Assembly: GCA_013811765.1 (NCBI GenBank)
Contig: JACCUO010000042.1
Coordinates: 1 to 11,617, forward strand
Direction: 5' to 3'
Length of the DNA: 11,617 bases
DNA from: Thermoleophilaceae bacterium
Lineage (GTDB): Bacteria > Actinomycetota > Thermoleophilia > Solirubrobacterales > Thermoleophilaceae
Each line of letters opens with the position of its first letter. Position 1 is the first letter of the stretch. Below, one piece after another: positions 1 through 6,243 of this stretch. The notes under the pieces are model-generated. The model saw only the letters and a program-made list of their open reading frames with translations. It did not search any database and had not been told where the DNA came from. Both the position numbers and the translations under genes were made by a program.

Positions 1-42
1 GGCTGCGCTCCTCCCCGCGGGGGATCGGGCTGCGCTCCTCCC
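1..42. repeat. 27-bp-period in-frame direct repeat in the membrane protein tail
   Basis: A 15-base word, ggctgcgctcctccc, occurs at 1-15 and again at 28-42. The 27-bp offset is nine codons, so on the minus strand it encodes a repeated GGAQ...PR block in the hydrophilic C-terminal tail (residues 342-354). The array may continue beyond the left edge. Confidence 0.6.
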
Positions 43-1064
43 GCAGGTTCGCTCCCGCCCCGGCGGCGGCCCAGCGCCACGACGGTGGCCACGTACAGCA
101 ACTCCACCAGCGTCTGCAGGATGCGGAAGGCAACCGCGATGGCGGTGGCCACCGCCCCGGGTAGCACCACGGCCATGGAGGCCGCGAGCGCGGCGTCACG
201 CGTGCCGATTCCGCTCGGCACGATGAACGTGAGCACCGCGACGCAGAACGCCACCGGATAGGACGAGGCGACGTAGGGCAGATCCGACAGGTCCACGGGG
301 TGCAGCGCTGCGGCGAAGGCAAAGAGGCCGAGCCCGATGGTCACCCAGCACACCAGGTACGCCAGGCAAAGCTGCAGGACGCGACCGAACGGCAGGACCC
401 GCGGTAGCGGATCGCGGCCGAGCTTTCGCAGCGCGAAGCCGGCGAGCGGCTCGAACACGCGCGGATGGACGACCACGAGGACGGCCGGGATCAGCGCGAG
501 CACCGCAAACCGTCCAGGCCGGCCATCGAGCTCGGGGAGCTCGATCACGAAGTAGGCGCCGACGATGACCGCGGTCGCGAGGGCCAGCGCCAGTTCGTAG
601 ACCACGCTGGCGAGCGTCACACGCTTGGGCACCCCGTGCCTCTCGGCCATGACGACCCGTCCGACGACCAGCAACACGTTCGTCGGCACGTATCGGGCAA
701 GGAGCGACTTGCCCCACACCGCGCGGCCGGGGCGCGGGTCGATGTGCTCCCCGAGCGAGTGGATGACCACCCGCCAGAGCTCTCCCTGGAATGTGTAGAA
801 GAGCACCACGCACACGATCGCCAGCGCGAGCCATCCCGGGGAGAAGCGCCAGTCGAAGTCGGGGAGCTCATTCCACTGCCGCACCACGAAGAACAGCAGG
901 AAGCCGAAGATCAACGCTGCAAGGCCGTACTGCACGAACACCTTCTTGCGCGGACTTGCGCTCTGCGCCGAGGAAACGCCCGCTGCTGCCGCACCGAGGC
1001 GCTCGAGCAGCGACGCCTCCGAAGGCTTCGCCCGCTCGGGGTCGGGTGCCCGCGAGGCCTTCAC
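1..1064 (-). CDS. Lysylphosphatidylglycerol synthase TM-region / UPF0104 flippase-like membrane protein (3'-truncated by window edge)
   Basis: An open frame of 354 codons runs off the left edge, so the C-terminus is missing. Residues 1-40 are a polar, Pro/Ala-rich leader; about six or seven hydrophobic segments follow (near 42-62, 77-98, 125-140, 150-175, 186-200, 228-255, 265-285, 300-332). Two family hallmarks are visible: RYVPTN followed by GR at 124-136, matching the RYxPGxxW...GR block, and the late [11 protein letters not shown] block at 283-293, matching PGGxGxREA. Members are polytopic proteins linked to aminoacyl-phospholipid or polyprenyl-glycan transport; no soluble aminoacyltransferase domain is seen before the cut. 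The GTG at 1064 is chosen because a -10-like TACAGT lies 8 nt upstream; a GTG at 941, right at the first membrane segment, is the alternative. It is divergent from thiL with a 17-bp gap. The family is secure; the substrate is unknown. Confidence 0.85.
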   Translation of the reverse strand, partial: MKASRAPDPERAKPSEASLLERLGAAAAGVSSAQSASPRKKVFVQYGLAALIFGFLLFFVVRQWNELPDFDWRFSPGWLALAIVCVVLFYTFQGELWRVVIHSLGEHIDPRPGRAVWGKSLLARYVPTNVLLVVGRVVMAERHGVPKRVTLASVVYELALALATAVIVGAYFVIELPELDGRPGRFAVLALIPAVLVVVHPRVFEPLAGFALRKLGRDPLPRVLPFGRVLQLCLAYLVCWVTIGLGLFAFAAALHPVDLSDLPYVASSYPVAFCVAVLTFIVPSGIGTRDAALAASMAVVLPGAVATAIAVAFRILQTLVELLYVATVVALGRRRGGSEPAGGAQPDPPRGGAQ

Positions 1065-1072
1065 CGGTTCAG

Positions 1073-1078
1073 ACTGTA
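1073..1078 (-). promoter_or_regulatory. -10-like TACAGT for the minus-strand membrane protein gene
   Basis: On the minus strand TACAGT (fits TANNNT) ends 8 nt before the GTG at 1064, a spacing expected for a leaderless transcript. No good -35 is visible; it would lie inside the first codons of thiL. The whole divergent gap is 17 bp, so promoters for the two genes must interlock. Confidence 0.35.
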
Positions 1079-1081
1079 CCC

Positions 1082-2047
1082 ATGGCGGAGCTGGCGCTGA
1101 TCGCCGCGATCGAGGAGCTCCTCCCTGCCCCGGGGGAGCGCGTGGTGCGCTGGGTGGGCGATGACGCCGCCGTCGTGCGCGCGCGGCCGCTTGCGGTCAC
1201 CTCGATCGACACGATAGCCGAGGGTGTGCACTTCGAGCTGGCGACGCACTCCTTCGAGGACGCCGGGCACAAGGCGCTGGCCGCCGCCCTCTCCGACCTT
1301 GCGGCGATGGGCGCGAACCCGGGGGAGGCTTACGTCTCACTCGCGCTGCCACGCGACCTGCCCCCTGCCGACGCCCTCTCCCTGGTGAAGGGAATGACGG
1401 CTCTCGCCGAGCGCACCGGGACCACCATGGCCGGGGGAGACATCGTGAGGGCCGGGGCGCTGGTGATCACGGTATGCGTGACGGGATGGGCGGAGCGCGA
1501 GAACCAGCTGGCCGGCCGAGACGGCGCGCGCCCCGGAGATGTCGTGGGGCTCACCGGGGACCTCGGGGCCTCGGCCGCCGGGCTGCTGATGCTCGAGGGG
1601 CAAGTGCCGGGGCTGGGGCCCACCGAGGCCGAGTTCCTCGCTCGCCGCCACCGATGCCCGGAACCGCGCCTCGCGGCGGGGCGGGCGATCGCCGCGGCAG
1701 GGGCCACGGCCATGATCGACCTGAGCGACGGGCTGGCGACCGACGCCGCCCACGTGGCGGACAGCAGCGGCGTGCGCCTGGTACTCGACCTGCTCACGGC
1801 GCCGCTGGGGCCGGGCGTGCGGGAGGCCGCAGAGGCGATCGGACGCGATCCCCTCGAGCTGGCCGCCACCGGCGGCGAGGACTACGAGTTGCTCTTCACC
1901 GTATCGCCAGATCTGTGGGGGTCCACCGCGGCCGCCGCCGGCACAGTCGTGACCCGGCTAGGCACCGTGGTCGAGGGCAACGGGGTCGAGCTCAGGGGGC
2001 CGGGGGGCCGGATCCTCGAAGAGATGCGCGGGTACGAGCACCCTTGA
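1082..2047 (+). CDS. thiL: Thiamine-monophosphate kinase
   Basis: A 321-residue protein, the usual ThiL length, that phosphorylates thiamine monophosphate to thiamine pyrophosphate with ATP in the cytoplasm, the last step of cofactor synthesis. Family motifs appear in order: VGDDAAVV at 25-32, DTIAEGVHF at 43-51, SDLAAMGA at 71-78 (Mg-binding Asp72), AGGD at 117-120, GRDGARPGD at 145-153, DLSDGLATD at 213-221 and GGEDYELL at 264-271. These are the glycine/aspartate-rich nucleotide and magnesium sites of the PurM/ThiL fold. The frame is open far upstream, but homology begins at [14 protein letters not shown], so the ATG at 1082 is preferred; no Shine-Dalgarno is seen. No other thiamine gene lies in the window, so it appears to be a lone gene. 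All key motifs are intact. Confidence 0.95.
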   Translation: MAELALIAAIEELLPAPGERVVRWVGDDAAVVRARPLAVTSIDTIAEGVHFELATHSFEDAGHKALAAALSDLAAMGANPGEAYVSLALPRDLPPADALSLVKGMTALAERTGTTMAGGDIVRAGALVITVCVTGWAERENQLAGRDGARPGDVVGLTGDLGASAAGLLMLEGQVPGLGPTEAEFLARRHRCPEPRLAAGRAIAAAGATAMIDLSDGLATDAAHVADSSGVRLVLDLLTAPLGPGVREAAEAIGRDPLELAATGGEDYELLFTVSPDLWGSTAAAAGTVVTRLGTVVEGNGVELRGPGGRILEEMRGYEHP

Positions 2048-2188
2048 GGGTGCCACCGGCAGCTCCGGGTACTCCCATGCACGACGCAGTATCGCGTCGG
2101 CCACCGCCTTGGTATCGACCGAGTAGGCCCCGCCCTCTATCGCCATCCGCAGACTTGTGTTCATGACCCACGCATCGGCCGGGATCAT
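1958..2188 (-). CDS. Small FlgM-like (anti-sigma-28 C-terminal motif) protein, putative
   Basis: A minus-strand frame in the 215-bp space between thiL and the next gene encodes a 76-residue peptide from the ATG at 2188 (a second ATG at 2164 is possible). Residues 13-36 read [13 protein letters not shown] followed by [10 protein letters not shown], which matches the FlgM C-terminal pattern LRxAIxxGxYxVDxxxVAxxIL that in FlgM proteins contacts sigma-28/FliA. The frame then continues 90 nt antisense into the end of thiL; that Pro-rich tail (about residue 47 on) looks less natural, so the functional part may be only the first 45 residues. It lies 74 bp beyond the stop of the M28-like gene and could be transcribed with it. 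No Shine-Dalgarno is evident, and no flagellar gene is in the window. The motif is convincing; whether the gene is expressed and intact is uncertain. Confidence 0.45.
   Translation of the reverse strand: MIPADAWVMNTSLRMAIEGGAYSVDTKAVADAILRRAWEYPELPVAPSRVLVPAHLFEDPAPRPPELDPVALDHGA
2038..2053 (+). terminator. Short hairpin over the thiL stop codon
   Basis: A perfect 6-bp stem (GCACCC 2038-2043 with GGGTGC 2048-2053) closes a TTGA loop containing the thiL stop. There is no T-tract, so rho-independent termination is not assured; it may act as an mRNA 3'-end hairpin between convergent genes. Confidence 0.3.
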
Positions 2189-2262
2189 CCCGGGGATGAG
2201 GTTTACGCGCCGGCACTGGACGCAGGCCCGGGGTGCAAGGAGGAGCGCACCATCTACTCCCC

Positions 2263-4041
2263 TCACCGGCGCAGCGCGCTCGAGGTTCCTCCGAGAGACC
2301 CAGGGCCCGCATAGGAGCCGGGGCCCCTGACCGACGGGGGCTCGCCGGTCTCCCCCTCCACCTCGGGGTGTCTGGCGCTCGCGATCGCGATCACCGAACC
2401 CAGGGCCGCTGCCAGGACGCACCCGAGGAGCGAGCTGACCACGCTCACGTGGCCGCCCGTGACCAGCAGATACAGGTACCAGGCGCCACTCAGGGGATCG
2501 AGGTGAAGCCTGATCAGGGCATAGGTCACCAGGAGGGCCGGGAGCAGAAGGCCGGCGGCCACCATCAGAAGCCGCGTACGACGGGCCGGCGCAGGATCCA
2601 CCAAGGTGGCGAGGATCCACAGGTGAAGCGCCGGCACGAGAATGAGGGCCGAGTACGGGTTGACGGCCCACATGGCGAGCGTCGCCACGCTGAGCACGAG
2701 GGCGACCGCAACGGCGGCGGCGGGCTCCGACGGGTCGCCGAGAGCGCTCTCCGCGCGGGTGGCCAGGGAGCGCAAGCCGATCCAGGCAAGCGCGACAGCC
2801 ACAACCAGGACCCCGAGCACGGCGTACCCCTCCGTATCGAGGGGGTACAGGCCGGGCGCCACCGGCGCGGCGGGCGGGTCCGGCGTGGCGCCGGCAAGCG
2901 CCAGGAGATACGCCAGCGCGAGGCCTATCGCGAACGCGAGGGTGCCGGCCCCGAGCCACATGAGCCAGGGCGTGACCGCTCGACGGCGCCTGCGGGCTCG
3001 AGCCAAGGCGTCCACGCTGGCCACCAATGCGGGCAGTATCAAGGCCAGCCCGAGCAGCGTGAGGACCACGCCCGGCACCACCTGGGTCACCGCCGTGATG
3101 TACGTGCGCGGGCCGCGGGCCGGGGGGCGGGCCCGCTGGTCGAGCGCGGTCACGGTGCGTAGCGTGGCCCGGCCGAGGCCGCCGAGGCGATCCTCGTCTA
3201 CCTCCGCCGGTTCGGCGCTCTCGGAGTTTCCCAGCTCACCGTCACCGGCTATCCGGACGGCGTCATATCCGGCCTCGAGCAGAGGGCCCTGCGCGCCGAT
3301 GCCGATCGGAAACGCGAGCTGCGCGACCTGGCCCGCGGGGCTGGCGCCCGCCGCGGGAGGGGAGAGCTCCTGCCTGAGCGACTCGGCCACGGTGCGCTGC
3401 AGGCCTATACCGGCTCGCGTGACGTCGTTAGACCACGAGGCGATCGTGGGGGCCTCCTTCGAGCGCACGCCGAGATCCGACAGCACGAGCACGCCGTCCA
3501 CCAGATCGGAGGAGTCCAGCCTCCCGGCGAGCCGCCGCGCACCCACATGGCCGAGCGTTGATCCGTCTACCGAGGCCAGCACGAGGGTCTTGCGTGAGGG
3601 ACGGCCCTCGAACACGCGCGATAGCTCGAGCAGCGCCGCGGTATCCGCCGCGCTCCCGGCGGCGTCGGGTACCCCTCGGGCGTCGCGAGCGGCCAGCACG
3701 ACGATCTGGCGCCGGGATTTGCCCGCCCGTCGGCCGATCACGTTCACGAGGGTCTTCCCGTCCCTCTCGAAGCGGTCCACCTCGACGGCGAATCCCCTGG
3801 TCGAGAGAGTCCCGCGAACGCGGGCTGCCAGAGCGCGGTTCCCTACCGACCCGGAGCGGCGGTCGCGCGCGGCTACCACGATCTGGCGCGCGGCGGCCGA
3901 AGCCTGGCGGCCATCGAAGAGCACGTCCGCCGCGAGGCCCTGTGGAAGTGGCCTGGGACTGCTCTCCAAGGAAAACATCACGAGCACGACTGCGAGCACC
4001 GCCGGCACGAAGGCCGCCCGGTAGATCCGCGGCTCGATCAC
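2263..4041 (-). CDS. Membrane protein with degenerate M28-peptidase-like extracytoplasmic domain
   Basis: A 592-residue protein from a GTG at 4041, with GGAG 9 nt upstream. Residues 8-26 form a membrane anchor or signal. Residues about 50-300 resemble the M28 (aminopeptidase Y/S) fold: IGRRAGKSRRQIVVLAARD at 102-120 aligns with the strand that normally ends in the metal-binding AHYD, AGSAADTAALLELSR at 128-142 with GANDNASGVAALLELAR, and LVLASVDGSTLG at 153-164 with VAFxGEExG. From about 315 on there are seven or eight membrane helices. The expected zinc ligands and catalytic glutamate (His, Asp, Glu-Glu, late His) appear replaced by Arg119, Gly/Ser, Ser161-Thr162 and others; only Asp189 may survive. 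Peptidase activity is therefore doubtful; a binding or scaffold role is inference. It is divergent from the two-component operon with a 70-bp shared promoter region. Confidence 0.8.
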   Translation of the reverse strand: MIEPRIYRAAFVPAVLAVVLVMFSLESSPRPLPQGLAADVLFDGRQASAAARQIVVAARDRRSGSVGNRALAARVRGTLSTRGFAVEVDRFERDGKTLVNVIGRRAGKSRRQIVVLAARDARGVPDAAGSAADTAALLELSRVFEGRPSRKTLVLASVDGSTLGHVGARRLAGRLDSSDLVDGVLVLSDLGVRSKEAPTIASWSNDVTRAGIGLQRTVAESLRQELSPPAAGASPAGQVAQLAFPIGIGAQGPLLEAGYDAVRIAGDGELGNSESAEPAEVDEDRLGGLGRATLRTVTALDQRARPPARGPRTYITAVTQVVPGVVLTLLGLALILPALVASVDALARARRRRRAVTPWLMWLGAGTLAFAIGLALAYLLALAGATPDPPAAPVAPGLYPLDTEGYAVLGVLVVAVALAWIGLRSLATRAESALGDPSEPAAAVAVALVLSVATLAMWAVNPYSALILVPALHLWILATLVDPAPARRTRLLMVAAGLLLPALLVTYALIRLHLDPLSGAWYLYLLVTGGHVSVVSSLLGCVLAAALGSVIAIASARHPEVEGETGEPPSVRGPGSYAGPGSLGGTSSALRR

Positions 4042-4065
4042 GCTCGCCGGCTCCGCACCCCCCTC

Positions 4066-4071
4066 AACCTA
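4066..4071 (-). promoter_or_regulatory. -10-like TAGGTT for the M28-like gene
   Basis: TAGGTT on the minus strand would start transcription near 4059, giving a leader of about 18 nt that contains GGAG at 4054-4051. It overlaps the opposite-strand -10 candidate by two bases. No clear -35 is visible. Confidence 0.3.
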
Positions 4072-4075
4072 CAAT
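4070..4075 (+). promoter_or_regulatory. -10 TACAAT for the two-component operon
   Basis: TACAAT differs from TATAAT by one base and is conspicuous in this GC-rich gap. Transcription would begin near 4082, just before the hairpin upstream of the response-regulator ATG. No TTGACA-like -35 is visible 16-18 bp upstream, so an activator may be needed (inference). Confidence 0.45.
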
Positions 4076-4083
4076 CTGGAGAG

Positions 4084-4109
4084 AGCGCAGCCCGCCCCAG
4101 GCGGGCGCT
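4084..4109 (+). promoter_or_regulatory. Hairpin immediately before the response-regulator start codon
   Basis: GCCCGCC (4090-4096) pairs with GGCGGGC (4100-4106) around a CCA loop, and AGC (4084-4086) pairs with GCT (4107-4109) across a 3-nt bulge. It sits between a GGAGAG at 4078-4083 and the ATG at 4112. Folding would bring GGAGAG to about 2 nt plus the helix from the ATG. It could control translation, or as DNA be an operator. Confidence 0.45.
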
Positions 4110-4111
4110 TT

Positions 4112-4813
4112 ATGACACAGCCCCCTCCCCGCATCCTCCTGGTAGACGACGAAGAGTCGGTTCAAAAGCTGCTCACCTTCCCCCTGCGCAAGGACGGTTA
4201 CGAGGTCGTTGGCGCGCTTGACGGCCCCGAGGCGCTCGAGCGCCTGCGTGAGGACGACATCGACCTGGTCGTGCTCGATCTCATGCTTCCCGGGGTGGAC
4301 GGCTTCGAGGTGTGCCGGCAGGTGCGGGCAAAGAGCTCCGTTCCGATCATCATGCTCACCGCGCGTACCGAGGAGATCGACAAGGTGCTCGGCCTCGAAC
4401 TCGGCGCCGACGACTACATCACCAAGCCGTTCTCGGTCCGTGAGTTCCGCAGCCGCGTCAAGGCCGTCTTGCGCCGCGCCGAGCGCACCCGCGCCGAGGA
4501 GCCGGGCGAGGAGCCGCTCGAGGACGGCGACCTCCGTATCGACTTCGACAAGCGCACCGTCACGCTGGCGGGCGAGCCGGCTGGACTGACCTACGTCGAG
4601 TTCGAGATCCTCGCCGCCCTGGCACGCAACCCGGGTCGGGTCTACAACCGCATGGTCCTGCTGGAGCGCGTATGGGGCGACGCCTCCTACCGCGACCCAC
4701 GCACCGTGGACGTGCATATTCGACATTTGCGGGAGAAGCTCGAGAACGACCCGAAGCACCCCAAGCTGATCCTCACGCTGCGCGGAGTGGGCTACCGCTA
4801 CCGGGACCGATGA
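4112..4813 (+). CDS. OmpR/MprA-family response regulator
   Basis: A 233-residue cytoplasmic transcription regulator of standard OmpR-class length. The receiver domain (about 6-120) has the acidic pair Asp12-Asp13, the phosphoacceptor Asp56 in VVLDLMLPGVDG, the switch Thr83 in IIMLTAR and Lys105 in ITKPF. The winged-helix DNA-binding domain follows from about 135 to the end, with TYVEFEILAALARNPGRV, the recognition-helix region RDPRTVDVHIRHLREKLE and the terminal LRGVGYRYR hairpin typical of the class. Its partner kinase starts within its stop (ATGA overlap), and an HtrA lipoprotein gene follows, the arrangement of mprA-mprB-pepD in mycobacteria. The ATG at 4112 is the start where homology begins (PRILLVDDEE). 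All catalytic residues are present. The regulon is unknown; autoregulation of the 4042-4111 region is inference. Confidence 0.93.
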   Translation: MTQPPPRILLVDDEESVQKLLTFPLRKDGYEVVGALDGPEALERLREDDIDLVVLDLMLPGVDGFEVCRQVRAKSSVPIIMLTARTEEIDKVLGLELGADDYITKPFSVREFRSRVKAVLRRAERTRAEEPGEEPLEDGDLRIDFDKRTVTLAGEPAGLTYVEFEILAALARNPGRVYNRMVLLERVWGDASYRDPRTVDVHIRHLREKLENDPKHPKLILTLRGVGYRYRDR

Positions 4814-6243
4814 TCGCCCGTCCTCGCCTTCGCTCGCTGCGCAACAAGCTGGCACTGCTGTTCCTCGGCATCACGGCTGTTGCCCTCGCAGTCATGTACG
4901 TATCGGTCGTACCCCAGCTCGAGGTGAACCTCGAGCAGCAGAAGCTGGCCGATCTCGAGCGGGTGGCGACGGGCGCCGAGACCACGCTCGAGGAGCTGAT
5001 GGGCCGCCAGGACATCTCCGCGGCGGAGCTCGACAGGCGCGTGCGCGCAGTGGCGGATGCGGCTGGGGCGCGGATCACCCTACTCGGGGTCCAGCAGTCC
5101 CGCCAGACGGGCTCCGACGCACCCTTCTACGTGATCACCGATACGCGCGAAGAGCGGGAGGTGCCCCAGAATCCCGCCCTCGCGCGGGCGGCAGCGCGCA
5201 CCAGGGCCCCGGTGCTTGGCCACGGCGAGCTCAACGGCGAGGAGCTGGGCCAGCTGGCCCAGCCGCTCTCCTACCGAGGTGAGAACAACTGGATCGCCCT
5301 GTACTCACAGAGCTTCGAGGGCGTGACGGACACGGTTGCGCTGGTTCGCAACCGGTTGCTGCTGGCCACCGGGGCCGCCCTGCTGCTGGCCCTGGTCGGT
5401 GGATATTCCGTGGCGCAGGCACTGGCGCGCCGCGTGCGGAGGCTCGAGGCCGGGGCCGAGCAGGTTGCGGCGGGAAACTTCATCGAGCCACTGCCCGTGG
5501 ACTCCGAGGATGAGCTGGGCGAGCTCACCCGCACATTCAACGACATGCAGAGGCAGTTGCGGCGGGTCGACGTTGCGCGCAAGGAGTTCGTGGCCACGGC
5601 CTCCCATGAGCTGCGCACACCCATCTTCTCGCTCGGCGGTTTTGTGGAGCTGCTGCGGGATGAGGACCTCGACGAGGCCACCCGGCGGGAGTTCCTCGAC
5701 ACGATGGCCGAACAGGTGGAGCGGCTTCAGAAGCTGGCGGTCGACCTGCTCGACCTTTCCCGGCTGGACGCCGGGTCGGTTCGGTTCGAGCGCGAGCCCG
5801 TGGACCTCTCGGAGGTGGCGCGTGCCGTGACGAGCGAGTTCAGACCGGTGGTCACCGCGCAGCGACCTGCCGTGACGCTGCGCCTTCCAGAGCCCGGCGT
5901 GCAGGCAAGCTGCGACCGGGAACGGGTCGCGCAGATCATCCGTATCCTGCTCGACAATGCCCTCACGCACACCCCGAAGGGCACGCAGGTCACGGTGACG
6001 GCCCGGCGCAGCAACGGGGTTGCGGAGCTGACGGTGGCGGACGATGGACCGGGCCTTCCGCAAGAGACCCAGGTCTTCGAGCGCTTCACGACCGGTGACG
6101 CCACCCGGGGGGCCGGACTCGGGCTTGCCATCGCCCTGGAACTGGCCGAGCACATGGACGGACAGATCCGTGCGGAGACGCTTGCTGTCGGAACGGCGTT
6201 CACTCTGGAGCTGCCCGTGGACGAGGATCGGCGCGAGGCGTGA
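4810..6243 (+). CDS. Membrane sensor histidine kinase (MprB-like)
   Basis: A 477-residue kinase starting at the ATG that overlaps the regulator stop (ATGA), so the two are translationally coupled; the same frame is open upstream but that part is antiphase to the regulator coding. Order: membrane helix 14-35; extracytoplasmic sensor about 36-180 with no domain I recognise; second helix 181-203; HAMP about 203-255; DHp helix with the phosphorylated His266 in ASHELRTP; ATP-binding domain about 365-475 with N box Asn383 (LLDNALTHTP), G1 box DDGPGLP at 411-417, F box FERFTTGD at 423-430 and G2 box GAGLGLAIA at 434-442. All catalytic motifs are intact. It should phosphorylate the upstream regulator. 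Linkage to an HtrA protease suggests sensing of envelope damage or misfolded protein, by analogy with MprB; that role is inference. Confidence 0.93.
   Translation: MIARPRLRSLRNKLALLFLGITAVALAVMYVSVVPQLEVNLEQQKLADLERVATGAETTLEELMGRQDISAAELDRRVRAVADAAGARITLLGVQQSRQTGSDAPFYVITDTREEREVPQNPALARAAARTRAPVLGHGELNGEELGQLAQPLSYRGENNWIALYSQSFEGVTDTVALVRNRLLLATGAALLLALVGGYSVAQALARRVRRLEAGAEQVAAGNFIEPLPVDSEDELGELTRTFNDMQRQLRRVDVARKEFVATASHELRTPIFSLGGFVELLRDEDLDEATRREFLDTMAEQVERLQKLAVDLLDLSRLDAGSVRFEREPVDLSEVARAVTSEFRPVVTAQRPAVTLRLPEPGVQASCDRERVAQIIRILLDNALTHTPKGTQVTVTARRSNGVAELTVADDGPGLPQETQVFERFTTGDATRGAGLGLAIALELAEHMDGQIRAETLAVGTAFTLELPVDEDRREA

Noticed and set aside
196-834. Minus-strand 212-codon frame in the flippase-like region
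   Set aside because: Arg/Ala/Gly-rich shadow of the real minus-strand frame, which is edge-truncated and carries the family motifs and hydrophobic helices.
791-1081. Upstream extension of the thiL frame to an ATG at 791
   Set aside because: It overlaps the opposite-strand membrane protein and has Arg/Ser/Pro-rich nonsense composition; ThiL homology and normal length begin at 1082.
2186-2255. Very short frame ATGGTGCGC... on the minus strand as a leader peptide
   Set aside because: About 16 codons, no Shine-Dalgarno, no attenuator structure, ending at a TAA by chance.
1958-2959. A 333-codon minus-strand open frame spanning the gap and the 3' third of the M28-like gene
   Set aside because: Most of it is out of frame with the clearly coding M28-like membrane protein on the same strand and reads as Arg/Pro/Gly-rich shadow translation. 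Only its last part, outside that gene, has the FlgM-like signature, which is reported separately.
2642-4024. A 460-codon plus-strand frame antisense to the M28-like gene
   Set aside because: Ser/Arg/Thr/Ala-rich composition with no motif; typical antisense shadow of a GC-rich gene, while the opposite strand shows M28-like homology and membrane helices.
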